Below are positions 1 to 10,145 of a DNA stretch of 64,000 nt, one piece after another. The stretch covers positions 1 through 64,000 of the forward strand of contig JAAYLH010000113.1 in NCBI GenBank assembly GCA_012521995.1, given 5' to 3'. The position numbers and the translations under genes were made by a program. The stretch's first letter is position 1, and every line of letters begins with the position of its first letter. The notes under the pieces were generated by a model that worked only from the letters and a program-made list of their open reading frames with translations, had not been told where the DNA came from and did no database searches. This DNA comes from Bacteroidales bacterium (GTDB lineage: Bacteria > Bacteroidota > Bacteroidia > Bacteroidales > UBA7960).

Positions 1-36
1 ATAAAAGGATTTAAAATGGTTAAAGATCTAGGGTGA

Positions 37-1074
37 TTATCTTGGCTGGGCCTCTACCTGGATGTTGACCTCAATCTGGCCCTGGGGATTCGTCCCGGGC
101 GAAATGGCCTGGTCCGTGATGTGGGGGTTAAAAGGCACGGCTCCTTCCTTGTAAGGTACGCTGCTGCCGTACAAGCCAATATCGAAGCCGTCGCTGCCCC
201 CTTCAACACCCGCCGAAGTGGGTTTTAAATGATAATCATGATCATAACTAAAGGAATTACCCGTTTGGTTTATGAATATGTCTGCTTGCGAAATGCCTGT
301 GATGTTTTCCGCCCCAAAAGATCCGCCGGGAATGGCAAAACTGTTTACAAACAGATTGTTGTAAAAACCAAGGCCGTAAGAATTCGTTCCTACCAGATAA
401 TTCGCCGCCAGGAAAATATTATTGTAAAATGTTGTCGCCATGACATTGGTTATCAGGGGAGCATAGGAAGGACCATTGTAAAGAAAAATGTTGTTGCTGA
501 AATTCGCATTCTGATTGAAATGAGCAATGGTGATTCCTACCAGGTTTTTATTGATCAGGACATGTTGTGCATATCCTCAGGAAATGCCTCCGCGGATGAC
601 ATTCTCAGAAATGCTGATCATGGTGGCTGACGTCTCTGAATAGCCATTATAGCTGAGATACAGGTCATTGAAACTGCAGCGCGAGATATTGATAAAGTGC
701 ACTTCCTGGTTTTCGCCTGTGGAACCCAGCCGTATATCGCCCGTCAGGTAAAATCCCTGAAGCATGGTGGAATCAGCCCCTGACACCAGGTAAACGGAGC
801 CCGAAAGATAGGTAATCCCCGTGGCTGCCGTGTGTGAAGGGTAATGTCCGGCTCCTACAATGCTTATTTTTTTGTTGATGATCACATTGCCAATGTTAAA
901 AGTACCACCTGGCAAATACATCACATCGCCCTGCTGGGCTGCGGCCAGGGCTTCGGTAAAACTGGAAAAGAACTGGGCCTGTTCACCCCTTTGAAGGGTA
1001 ACGGCCGACTGGCTAAACAATACGGCAGGGAAAAATAGCATCCCCGTGACGATGAAAATAAACCTGGCTTTCAT
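37..1074 (-). pseudogene. Right-handed beta-helix surface protein, interrupted by an in-frame TGA
   Basis: The reading frame starts at the ATG at 1074 with a signal peptide (MKARFIFIVTG, then a hydrophobic stretch ending near LFSQ) and runs to TAA at 37-39. It is broken by TGA at 579-577. Codons on both sides of the stop are in the same frame and read as one protein: the upstream part ends ISENVIRGGIS and the downstream part resumes GYAQHVLINKN. Repeated asparagine-rich short strands (NNIFLAANY, NNLFVNSF) fit a parallel beta-helix, pectate-lyase-like fold. The signal peptide suggests export. No C-terminal sorting domain is visible. TGA ends several clearly functional genes here (for example the ExbD-type gene), so recoding is unlikely; a nonsense mutation or sequencing error is more likely. 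The substrate is unknown. Confidence 0.65.
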
Positions 1075-1125
1075 AGGATGAATCATTAAGGTTGGTGGAC
1101 GAAAAACACGGTTCAATAGTACAAT

Positions 1126-1160
1126 CAAAAATAGAATTATTTTTAAGTGTTTTACTCAAA
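1126..1160 (-). promoter_or_regulatory. Candidate promoter of the beta-helix gene
   Basis: On the minus strand TATTTTTG (1133-1126) matches the -7 element TAnnTTTG, and a TTTG lies at 1160-1157, 23 bases upstream. The spacing is longer than the usual 19-20, so the -33 assignment is weak. A start here would give a leader of about 45 bases. Confidence 0.35.
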
Positions 1161-1363
1161 CAGAAAGTTTTTTTTACTTGAATCCTGGTTCATTTTCCGG
1201 GGTTTAAGGATTCAAATGCCATCATTTTTTTCTTTTCCTGTGTTCTTTTTTTTTTGATTTCAAAAATGTTGATCCGTATGTTTTTCAAACATTAAAACGG
1301 TTTGAAAAAGGATTCATTCCTGGTGTTTACCCTATGTCAAGCCGGGACCAGGGTCGTACCTCG

Positions 1364-1423
1364 GCCCTACCATGGTCGTAGTTTATACGGTTTAAACCGT
1401 ATAAACTACGACCATGGTAGGGC
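1364..1423. repeat. Perfect 60-bp palindrome without loop
   Basis: Two 30-base arms are exact reverse complements meeting between 1393 and 1394 with no spacer; pairing fails at 1363/1424. The centre reads GGTTTAAACC and each arm carries CCATGG. There is no T-tract, so it is not a typical terminator. It lies just past the gap terminator in a stretch where nothing else is coded. Confidence 0.95.
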
Positions 1424-1541
1424 AATGGAAGGTGATTCGTGCCGGGAAGAATGGAAAAGCTAAGGAATGTTCCCTGCCCCGGGTTGTTTCAGAAAATGCC
1501 TATCCTGAAAGAAGGGATGAGGGGACAACGGAGGGGCAGGC

Positions 1542-1580
1542 AAAAAAAAGAAGCTGCCCCATAAGTTGGAGCAGCTTCCT
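1542..1580 (-). terminator. Rho-independent terminator of gap
   Basis: On the minus strand AAGCTGCTCC and GGGGCAGCTT form a stem around a short AT-rich loop, followed directly by a run of T, a few tens of bases after the gap stop codon. Confidence 0.85.
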
Positions 1581-1602
1581 GAAAGAAATGATAAAGGAAT
1601 GC

Positions 1603-2909
<1,307 letters not shown>

Positions 2910-3620
2910 ATGTTTAGCCACCTATTACTGCAGGTTCAGATGGGCAATACTGCCCAGGTTGTTGACACCCTGGCGCAAGCTCCCGCGCAAACCTTTGAAA
3001 CCATGACCTTATGGAGCCTGATGCTGAAAGGTGGGATTGTGATGATCCCGCTGGCCATTCTCTCTATCTGGGCCATTTATATTTTTATCGAACGTTACCT
3101 GGCCATCAGCCATGCCTCGAAAGAGGAGAACAACTTCATGAACAACATCCGGGATTTCATTCACGACGGTCGCATTGATTCAGCCAAGTCGCTCTGCAAG
3201 AACAACCAGTCGCCCATTGCCCGTATGATTGCCAAGGGTATTGTTCGGATAGGGCGCCCGCTTCCCGACATCAATGCCGCCATTGAAAACGTGGGTAAGC
3301 TTGAGATATCGAAACTGGAGAAGAATATCGCCGTGCTGGCAACGGTGGCCGGTGCTGCGCCCATGCTGGGCTTTTTGGGCACGGTTATTGGTATGATCAG
3401 GGCGTTCTACAATATGTCAATGGCAGGAAACAACATCGATATCAGTTTGCTGGCAGGGGGTATCTACGAAGCCATGGTGACCACCGTCACTGGTCTTGCC
3501 GTGGGTATTCTGGCATACATCTGTTATAATATCCTGGTGGCCCGCATCGAGAAGGTGGTCTTCATCCTCGAGGCCCGTGCCACCGAATTTATGGACCTTT
3601 TGCACGAACCCGCCTCCTAA
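2910..3620 (+). CDS. exbB: MotA/TolQ/ExbB family proton channel protein
   Basis: Inner-membrane subunit of an ExbB-ExbD proton channel that uses the proton gradient to energise TonB-dependent outer-membrane transport (or the related Tol function). 236 residues. Three membrane segments are visible: about 38-62, about 140-165 with the family motif GAAPMLGFLGTVIGMI, and about 185-210 (VTGLAVGILAYICYNIL). The charged cytoplasmic loop lies between segments 1 and 2. The gene is followed after 12 bases by the ExbD partner and then a TonB-like gene, so an ExbB role is preferred over MotA or TolQ. Confidence 0.9.
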   Translation: MFSHLLLQVQMGNTAQVVDTLAQAPAQTFETMTLWSLMLKGGIVMIPLAILSIWAIYIFIERYLAISHASKEENNFMNNIRDFIHDGRIDSAKSLCKNNQSPIARMIAKGIVRIGRPLPDINAAIENVGKLEISKLEKNIAVLATVAGAAPMLGFLGTVIGMIRAFYNMSMAGNNIDISLLAGGIYEAMVTTVTGLAVGILAYICYNILVARIEKVVFILEARATEFMDLLHEPAS

Positions 3621-3632
3621 TCCCGATCTGCT

Positions 3633-4046
3633 ATGGCCATTCAAATGCGCAATAAACGCAACGTCTCGTTCAACACGGCTTCGATGTCGGACCTGGTGTT
3701 CCTGTTGCTGATCTTTTTTATGCTGACCTCGACCCTCGTTGCGCCCAACGCCATCAAGCTTCTGTTGCCTTCCAGCGAAAGCCGCACCATGGCAAAACAG
3801 ACGGTTACCGTTTATCTCAACGAAGATTACCAGATGTTCCTGGAAGAGACCCCTGTAACTACAGAGGAATTGCACAGCGGGCTGCTGCAAATGCTGGCCA
3901 TAGAGGAAGAGGGCTCCGTGGTGCTCAGGGCCGATCAGACGGTGCCCGTACAATACATCGTGAATGTTATTGATGTGGTAAACAGCATCAATAACGCCAA
4001 CCAGACGCGGCATAAAGTAATTCTTGCCACGCAACCTGCTCAGTGA
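3633..4046 (+). CDS. exbD: ExbD/TolR family transport protein
   Basis: Partner of the ExbB-type channel. 137 residues: a short basic cytoplasmic N-terminus, one membrane helix at about 19-36 carrying the conserved proton-accepting aspartate (D20, in MSDLVFLLLIFFMLTSTL), then a periplasmic domain. The length fits ExbD/TolR. The TGA stop is one base before the ATG of the next gene, which suggests translational coupling. Confidence 0.92.
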   Translation: MAIQMRNKRNVSFNTASMSDLVFLLLIFFMLTSTLVAPNAIKLLLPSSESRTMAKQTVTVYLNEDYQMFLEETPVTTEELHSGLLQMLAIEEEGSVVLRADQTVPVQYIVNVIDVVNSINNANQTRHKVILATQPAQ

Positions 4047-4047
4047 A

Positions 4048-4827
4048 ATGGAAGAACTTGAAAGGAAAGATAACCAGTATGCCATTATAGGCACCATCGC
4101 ATTTCATGTGGTGCTGCTGGTGCTGTTTTTCTTTTTGGGATTGCGCACGCCTTTGCCATTGCCTGAGGAGCAGGGGGTGTTGGTGGCCCTTGGTTATTCC
4201 GATCAGGGGATGGGTGACCTGATCCCCTTGTCGAGTTCACCGCCCATGCCTGTCCCTGCCCAGCCCAACCCTGTGCAGGAGGAGGTTGCCACGCAGAACA
4301 CCGAGGAATCGGTTCCGATCCCGCAAACTACCACCCGTCCGCGGCCTCAGCAACCCAACCAGACTCAGCAGCAGCCTGCTGAGCAGACGCCTGCCCAGGA
4401 GCCCCAGCCACAGGTGGACCCCAGGGCTTTGTTTCCCGGCGCTGATCAACGCAGCACCAGCAGCCAGTCGCAAGGCACTACCGGCCAGCAGGGTGCCCAG
4501 GGCAGCCCTACAGGGGCTCCAGGAGGAGAAGGCGATGGCGTAGGCCAGGGCGGGGTGAGTTATTCCCTTACAGGCCGCAGGCCTAATGTGCTTCCAAAAC
4601 CCAGCTATAACATCCAGGAGGCCGGCAAGGTGGTGGTTTCCATCACCGTCGATCGCGAGGGCAGGGTGGTTAGGGCTACAGCAGGGGCCAGGGGTACCAC
4701 AACCACCAATCGCATCCTGTGGCAGCTGGCAGAGGATGCTGCCCGCCAAGCTCGCTTCGACAGGAACCTCAATGCCCCCGAAGAACAAACGGGCACCATC
4801 ACCTACAATTTCGTTATCCAGAATTAA
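4048..4827 (+). CDS. TonB-like energy transducer, Pro/Gln-rich
   Basis: Probable TonB-type protein linking the ExbBD motor to outer-membrane transporters. The ATG at 4048, one base after the exbD stop, is preferred over an upstream TTG at 4024 that overlaps exbD. 259 residues: a cytoplasmic stub, one membrane anchor at about 11-31, a long periplasmic linker rich in P, Q and T (about 60-165, with GQQGAQGSPTGAPGGEGDG), and a C-terminal domain with TonB-like features (VVSITVDREGRVVRATA) ending in ITYNFVIQN. The C-terminal domain also resembles TonB-like repeats of other Bacteroidota envelope proteins, so the exact partner is inferred from position. Confidence 0.8.
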   Translation: MEELERKDNQYAIIGTIAFHVVLLVLFFFLGLRTPLPLPEEQGVLVALGYSDQGMGDLIPLSSSPPMPVPAQPNPVQEEVATQNTEESVPIPQTTTRPRPQQPNQTQQQPAEQTPAQEPQPQVDPRALFPGADQRSTSSQSQGTTGQQGAQGSPTGAPGGEGDGVGQGGVSYSLTGRRPNVLPKPSYNIQEAGKVVVSITVDREGRVVRATAGARGTTTTNRILWQLAEDAARQARFDRNLNAPEEQTGTITYNFVIQN

Positions 4828-6126
4828 ATGAACTACAAGGAAACCCTGGGGTATCTGTTCAATCAGTTGCCCATGTTTCACCGTATAGGCCCGGCGGCTT
4901 ATAAAGCAAACCTTGATAATACCCTGGCCCTGAGCAGACACCTGGGCGAACCCGAAAAGAAATTCAGGAGTATCCATATTGCGGGCACCAACGGCAAGGG
5001 TTCGGTAGCCAATATGCTGGCATCGGTGCTGCAGCAGCAGGGGTACAAGACCGGCCTGGCTACTTCTCCCCACTTAAAGGATTTCAGGGAGAGGATACGG
5101 ATCAACGGGGAAATGATCTCCAAAACCGCAGTAAGTGAATTCATTCAAAAGCACAGGGGCTTTTTTGAGCAACTCAACCCCTCGTTCTTTGAGATCACCA
5201 TAGCCCTGACCTTCGAATTTTTTGCCCGCGAGCAGGTGGATATTGCAGTTATTGAAACCGGTCTTGGAGGAAGGCTTGATTCGACCAATATCCTTACCCC
5301 CGAAATCTCCATAATCACCAACATCGGGATGGACCACATGAACCTGCTGGGTGACACGCTTGAAAAGATAGCAGCAGAAAAGGCAGGCATCATAAAGGAG
5401 GGAATTCCCATTGTTGTTGGCAAGCATCAGCCGGGGGTGCAGGAAGTGTTTGAAGCCGTTGCACGTGAAAAGAATGCCCCGCTTCATATGGCAAGCGACA
5501 GCTATGCTTTTTTCAGCGCGGATACCAAAGACCCGGGAGGGCATCTTGTCCAGGAGATTATCTTTAAGGGCCCGGGTGGAGCATTGAACACTTATGCGAC
5601 GGATTTGCTGGGTGTATATCAGCGGGAAAATCTTGCGACGGTTCTTGCTGCCCTTGACCTTCTCCAGCAGCAGGGGCTGTTCCGGGTCACAGAACAGGCC
5701 CTGCGCCAAGGCTTGTTGCAGGTGAAAGAGAATACGGGCTTTAAAGGGCGCTGGTATCAGATGGGCAAAAGGCCAAGGATCATTTGCGACACAGGGCACA
5801 ACAGCGATGGGATTAAAATGGTCACCAGTCAACTGTCAAGCCTTGGCTATGCCAAGCTCAGAATCGTGTTGGGTATGGTGGATGACAAGGATGTCAAGGG
5901 GGTGTTGTCTCTTTTTCCCCAGGATGCCACATATTATTTCTGCAAGCCCGGGGTTCCCCGAGGGCTGGACCCGCAAAAGCTGGCCGCTGCTGCAGCTTTG
6001 GAAGGCTTGAGAGGGGAGGTGTTCACTTCGGTGGAAGCAGCCTTGAGGGCCGCTAAAAAGGATGCCTCGCGTAACGACCTCATCTTTGTGGGAGGCAGCA
6101 CCTTTGTCGTAGCCGAAGTGGTATAA
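4828..6126 (+). CDS. folC: Bifunctional folylpolyglutamate synthase / dihydrofolate synthase
   Basis: Adds glutamate to dihydropteroate and to folates in an ATP-dependent Mur-ligase-type reaction; cytosolic. 432 residues, normal for FolC. The P-loop GTNGKGSVANML is at about 53-64, followed by the SPHL..FRERIRING block and by IETGLGGRLDSTN and the GMDHMNLLG region. The C-terminal domain has CDTGHNSDGI. The ATG directly abuts the stop of the TonB-like gene, so it is the last gene of the exbB operon. The linkage between folate synthesis and TonB energisation is probably only positional. Confidence 0.95.
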   Translation: MNYKETLGYLFNQLPMFHRIGPAAYKANLDNTLALSRHLGEPEKKFRSIHIAGTNGKGSVANMLASVLQQQGYKTGLATSPHLKDFRERIRINGEMISKTAVSEFIQKHRGFFEQLNPSFFEITIALTFEFFAREQVDIAVIETGLGGRLDSTNILTPEISIITNIGMDHMNLLGDTLEKIAAEKAGIIKEGIPIVVGKHQPGVQEVFEAVAREKNAPLHMASDSYAFFSADTKDPGGHLVQEIIFKGPGGALNTYATDLLGVYQRENLATVLAALDLLQQQGLFRVTEQALRQGLLQVKENTGFKGRWYQMGKRPRIICDTGHNSDGIKMVTSQLSSLGYAKLRIVLGMVDDKDVKGVLSLFPQDATYYFCKPGVPRGLDPQKLAAAAALEGLRGEVFTSVEAALRAAKKDASRNDLIFVGGSTFVVAEVV

Positions 6127-6152
6127 AAAAACCGGGCAGCGCCCGGTTTGAA
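6127..6152. terminator. Terminator between convergent folC and the DUF4168 gene
   Basis: CCGGGC and GCCCGG form a tight stem around AGC. On the minus strand the hairpin is followed by a run of seven T, so it is a strong terminator for the DUF4168 gene. On the plus strand the following T-tract is weak, so folC termination here is only possible. Confidence 0.85.
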
Positions 6153-6155
6153 TGA

Positions 6156-6722
6156 TTATTGTTTGTTCTGTTCTTCCAGTTCTCTTTCGCGTTGCCTTGC
6201 CTCACGTGCGGCCTGACGAGCCCGCTCGCGCAAGAGCTCACGGACATGATTCTGAAGGTCAGCATCGCTGCGGAACTCGGACATGATTTCCTGGTAATAG
6301 TCAGTGGTCAGGCCCTTTTCCATAAGGGTGGCCTGAAGGATCCCCTGCATGTCACGCTGGATGGCGGTGATTTCAGGAGCCACTTGATTGAAGGACTCGA
6401 CTTCTTCATCCAAATACATGCCGCCTTGCAAAGCGCCAATCTCGGCTGCACGGGCGATCTGGTTGAAACGATCCATGCTGAGGCCCTTGGCTTCAACGGC
6501 AGCGACGATCTTCTCGTTGGTTTCTTTCTGGAGTACGCTTAACTCCTGGTTCACGTCATAAAAGTTTAAAAGGTCCTGATCCGCAAAGCGGAATTCCTTT
6601 TTCGGTTCTTCAGTTTCCTGGCCGTAAGAGCGGGCAGGGGCAGCAAACAGGACGGTTACCAAAAGGATCGCTGCGAAGAAAGTCTTGAAAACAGACTGGG
6701 TAGTGATACGGGATTCGCTCAT
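6156..6722 (-). CDS. DUF4168 domain-containing secreted protein
   Basis: A 188-residue protein with an N-terminal signal sequence (hydrophobic AAILLVTVLFAAPARSYGQ, about 18-35). The following region has the DUF4168 pattern: FADQDLLNFYDVNQELSVLQ, then MDRFNQIARAAEIG, repeated as helical pairs to about residue 165. The tail is highly charged (REARQRERELEEQNKQ) and predicted helical. DUF4168 proteins are secreted helical proteins of unknown function. It is transcribed alone, with a good terminator after it. Confidence 0.8.
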   Translation of the reverse strand: MSESRITTQSVFKTFFAAILLVTVLFAAPARSYGQETEEPKKEFRFADQDLLNFYDVNQELSVLQKETNEKIVAAVEAKGLSMDRFNQIARAAEIGALQGGMYLDEEVESFNQVAPEITAIQRDMQGILQATLMEKGLTTDYYQEIMSEFRSDADLQNHVRELLRERARQAAREARQRERELEEQNKQ

Positions 6723-6753
6723 AAGTAATTTGATTAATGGTTAAAAAAGCAGA

Positions 6754-6761
6754 CAAATGTA
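6754..6761 (-). promoter_or_regulatory. -7 element of the DUF4168 gene
   Basis: TACATTTG on the minus strand matches TAnnTTTG and lies about 32 bases before the start codon. No clear TTTG was found at the expected distance upstream. Confidence 0.4.
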
Positions 6762-6922
6762 AAAATATTATGAAAAAACAAGGGAATATTTTTACTTTAA
6801 TTACTTATTAACAAAACTCAGGCCAAAATCATTAAATTTTTTTTTAAAAGGAGCATAAGTTTTAGAATTCAATATATTACAATTTATATTTAATAACAAA
6901 AACCCCTTAAAAAGCCCGGTGA

Positions 6923-8650
6923 TTAGCTTGTTTCCAGGGGGGTAATGGAAAGGATAGCGTAGCTTAAAGGAGCTATTTCCAATGGGATTCCGTTTTCTTC
7001 GGCTTGTTTTATTGAAACCCTTATCGGATTGGCTGTGGTTCCATAAATGGGCTTAATTCGCAACCCTTTAGGAAGGTCCTGATCTGAACCTTCAAAGAAA
7101 TCCAGGGGGATCCTGATGCTTGTTGTGATCGAATCGTTTTGTCCGAAGCAGCAAACCACAAGCCAGGATTCTACCGGTGACCAGCGCAGGAAAGCATAGA
7201 GGTGACGGTCGTCAAAACCGTCTTTTCCCTGGTTGACCCACATCAGGTCGTAGAAATTTCCACGGGTAATGATTGGGTTGGCGGCCAGTTCAATCAGGGT
7301 TTTGTATTCCTTCCGAAGGCTGATTTGGTCGGGGCTCAGGAGTTGTTCGTTGCATTTGCCCTCGTTGAACCAATTTTGGAAAGCAGGCACATGGTAATAA
7401 TCGAAGATTGTGGTACGTCCGTCATCTCCGCTGAAGCCTGTTGTTCCTATGGCATCTTCCCCTATTTCCTGTCCGAAATAAATCATCAGGGGGCCCTTGT
7501 GCATCAATGCGGCCGCGGCCATGGCGGGGATCCCGGGGCGTGCATCCCCTGCAAATTGCGGGGAGGCGATGCGTTGTTCGTCGTGGTTTTCAAGGAACCT
7601 GAGCATTGAGGGGTCCCTTCCATCCAGTTGCTGCCATGCCTTTGTCAGGCCCGAGGCCGGTTGATTGCCGCCAAGGACTTCACGGAGGGTGTCGTACATT
7701 CCGTTCTTATCGTACAGGTAATCGAAGCCCCCTTCCTCCTGGTATGGGCGGTAAGCAGCGGGGTTGTATATCTCAGCGATGAACAGGACTTCGGGGTAGG
7801 CTTCCCTGACTTCTCTGATGGCCCATTTCCAGAACGCTACGGGCACCATTTCGGCCATATCGCAGCGGAAGCCCCTGATGCCCTTTCCTGCCCAGAAAAG
7901 CAGAATATCCAGCATTTTTTTCCAGGTGGAGGGGAGCGGATCAAAGTATTTTTTTCCTCCACTCTGGTAATCCACCCCATAATTCAGCTTAATGGTTTCG
8001 TACCAGTCGTTGATGCCCGGCGAGGCCGTGAACTGATCGTTGCCGGTTACCTTTGCAGGGTTTTCAGCAAATGGTTTCAATGCCTTCTCCCTGGTATATG
8101 GAAGCTGTTGAACTTCTTCGGGAAGTCTTAGTTCCTGCCCCGGGATATAATAGAAATTGTTCTGCGGATGAAAGGACAGTGCAGCCCGGTCGTGCTCGCC
8201 CAAGTCTGAAACCCTTTCCGGTTTGTTTATTGAATGGTATTCCCTGGCCACGTGGTTGGGTACAAAATCGATGATGGGATCAAGGCCCGCTGACTTACAA
8301 CGGCCGATGAGGGCTTCAAATTCCTGCATACGCATTGGGACCTCCACGGCCAGGTCGGGATCCACATCATAATAGTCGCGTATGGCATAGGGCGAGCCGG
8401 CCCTGCCCTTCACCACCAGGGGATGATTTGCAGGCAAGCCAAAGCCGGAGTAGTCGGTGCAGGTGGCATGCGAGATCACCCCCGTAAGCCAGATGTGTGT
8501 GGCCCCCAATGCCCGTATCTCCGACAGGAAATGCTGACTGAGGTCATCGAACTTCCCGCAGCCGTTCTCTTCAATGGTTCCAAAGGGCTTTCCCGTGCTG
8601 TTGCGGTTCCCTGCCAGTCTGACCAATAGTTGATAGATGATGGGCTTCAT
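6923..8650 (-). CDS. Alpha-amylase family (GH13) glycoside hydrolase, cytosolic
   Basis: Retaining alpha-glucan hydrolase or transferase. 575 residues with a GH13 barrel. Conserved regions are seen in order: DFVPNH at about 128-133, GFRCDMAEMVP with nucleophile D264, LFIAEIY with acid/base E293, and ENHDEQR with transition-state stabiliser D357. The C-terminal ~130 residues look like the usual beta-sandwich domain. There is no signal peptide, so it probably acts on intracellular glycogen or maltodextrin. It follows the helicase gene by about 60 bases on the same strand. The exact specificity cannot be read from the sequence. Confidence 0.9.
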   Translation of the reverse strand: MKPIIYQLLVRLAGNRNSTGKPFGTIEENGCGKFDDLSQHFLSEIRALGATHIWLTGVISHATCTDYSGFGLPANHPLVVKGRAGSPYAIRDYYDVDPDLAVEVPMRMQEFEALIGRCKSAGLDPIIDFVPNHVAREYHSINKPERVSDLGEHDRAALSFHPQNNFYYIPGQELRLPEEVQQLPYTREKALKPFAENPAKVTGNDQFTASPGINDWYETIKLNYGVDYQSGGKKYFDPLPSTWKKMLDILLFWAGKGIRGFRCDMAEMVPVAFWKWAIREVREAYPEVLFIAEIYNPAAYRPYQEEGGFDYLYDKNGMYDTLREVLGGNQPASGLTKAWQQLDGRDPSMLRFLENHDEQRIASPQFAGDARPGIPAMAAAALMHKGPLMIYFGQEIGEDAIGTTGFSGDDGRTTIFDYYHVPAFQNWFNEGKCNEQLLSPDQISLRKEYKTLIELAANPIITRGNFYDLMWVNQGKDGFDDRHLYAFLRWSPVESWLVVCCFGQNDSITTSIRIPLDFFEGSDQDLPKGLRIKPIYGTTANPIRVSIKQAEENGIPLEIAPLSYAILSITPLETS

Positions 8651-8711
8651 GGGTGAAATTATTATTTCATACTTTTTTATCTCCCTTTAATGGACGGGCT
8701 AATACAGGCTT

Positions 8712-10142
8712 CTACTGAAAGAAAGGCTCCGTAAAATTGAGCAGGAACAATTTGTCGGTTGCCCTTGTAAGGGCAGTGTAGAGCCATCGCAGATATTCGG
8801 TGTCAGGTTCCTTGTTGGGGATGTATCCCATTTCGACAAAAACATTGGCCCATTGCCCGCCCTGGGCTTTATGGCAGGTGAGGGCATAGGCAAATTTCAC
8901 TTGCAAGGCATTGAAATGGGGGTTGTTTCTGATCTGGTTGAGGCGGGTACTTTTGTTGGAGATATGTGCATAGTCGGCAGCCACCTCCTCGTAAAGACGG
9001 CGCCCTTCGGATGCTGACAGTGAAGGGCCATCGGCATTCAGGGTGTCGAGCAGGATCTTTACCTCCAGGTCGGATTCATCGGGGTAGTCGAGCAAGCGCA
9101 CGGTAACATCTGCAAATCGGAAGCCGTAAATTTCTTCAATGCGCCTGAGGCGTTTCAATTCCATGATGTCGCCATTGGCAATAAAGCCTGCCTGGCTTGA
9201 CTCGGGCAGCCAGAAATAATTGTTCTTAACCACCATCAGCAAATCGCCTGCGCTGATTTCATCCTCCCTGAACAATACCCCTTTGCGGATGTGCTGGTTG
9301 AAGAGGTTTGCCCTTTTGTTGGTGCGGCAGACGATGAGCGACTGTTCCATATTGGAACTCATATAAGCATTGTTGACTTCATCGGCGGCGTCTGGACCTT
9401 CCAGACGGTGGATGTCGCTGAACCCGCTGAGTTGCATCTTTGGGTATCCTTCCTCCCTGGCTCCCAGCATATGGCGGATCATGGTGGCATTATGGAGGAT
9501 GCCGCTATCTCTGGCCTGGCGTACCACCTCCCTGAGCTCAAAACTCCAGATCTTCAGGTGAAACCTTTGCCTTAGATATTGTTCGCTCAGGGCGGGGCTC
9601 TCTATTGTCATCACGGGAGGAAGCTGGGCGGTATCGCCAATCAGGATCAGCCTGCAATTCTCCCCTTCACTGACATACTGCAGCAGGTCGTCGAGCAGGT
9701 TGGTTCCCCCGAATAATTCCGTTTGCTCGCTTCTGTTTCCCCCGATCATGGAGGCTTCATCCACAATAAAGAAGGTGTTCCTGTGCTTGTTCTGCTGAAG
9801 GGATACCCGAACCGAACCATCGGCCGCAGGCATCAGGCGATAAATTTTTTTGTGGATTGTAAAGGCTTTGCGGCCTGAATACCCTGCAAGCACCTTGGCA
9901 GCCCGTCCCGTAGGGGCAAGGAGGACGCTTTGGGCCTGCAGGGAGGGCAGGATACGGACGAGGCTGCTGACAATTGTGGTTTTTCCTGTTCCTGCATAGC
10001 CCTTCAGTACGAAGACAGAGGCGCGTTCGCTTTCGCGAATGTATTCGGCAAGCAGGCCGATCAGTTTGTCCTGATCCTCCGTGGGCGAGTAAGGAAACTC
10101 CTTCAGGATGGCTTGCTTTATGTTATTGGGAGTCATAGGCAT
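8712..10142 (-). CDS. RecD-like ATP-dependent DNA helicase (superfamily 1)
   Basis: A 476-residue SF1B-type helicase. Walker A is GYAGTGKTT at about 48-56, a PTGRAAKVL block follows at about 77-85, and Walker B is DEAS at 128-131. The C-terminal motif YALTCHKAQGGQWANVFVE followed by YTALTRATD is typical of the UvrD_C_2 region of RecD and TraA relatives. It is shorter than RecD2 and lacks its N-terminal extension. The start lies three bases after the tamL stop, so the two are likely co-transcribed. A second ATG two codons downstream is equally possible. It likely acts in DNA repair or recombination. Confidence 0.85.
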   Translation of the reverse strand: MPMTPNNIKQAILKEFPYSPTEDQDKLIGLLAEYIRESERASVFVLKGYAGTGKTTIVSSLVRILPSLQAQSVLLAPTGRAAKVLAGYSGRKAFTIHKKIYRLMPAADGSVRVSLQQNKHRNTFFIVDEASMIGGNRSEQTELFGGTNLLDDLLQYVSEGENCRLILIGDTAQLPPVMTIESPALSEQYLRQRFHLKIWSFELREVVRQARDSGILHNATMIRHMLGAREEGYPKMQLSGFSDIHRLEGPDAADEVNNAYMSSNMEQSLIVCRTNKRANLFNQHIRKGVLFREDEISAGDLLMVVKNNYFWLPESSQAGFIANGDIMELKRLRRIEEIYGFRFADVTVRLLDYPDESDLEVKILLDTLNADGPSLSASEGRRLYEEVAADYAHISNKSTRLNQIRNNPHFNALQVKFAYALTCHKAQGGQWANVFVEMGYIPNKEPDTEYLRWLYTALTRATDKLFLLNFTEPFFQ

Positions 10143-10145
10143 ACA

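Larger units (their letters stand above)
1129..1602. other. Gene-free stretch between the beta-helix gene and gap
   Basis: No convincing gene. It holds T-rich runs around 1190-1260, a perfect 60-bp palindrome (1364-1423) and the gap terminator (about 1542-1580). A short rightward reading frame from 1414 starts inside the palindrome and runs antisense into the 3' end of gap, so it is not called. Confidence 0.6.

Noticed and set aside
37-1074. TGA read as an amino acid in the beta-helix gene
   Set aside because: TGA is used as a stop by several intact genes here, and no selenocysteine-type structure was seen after the codon.
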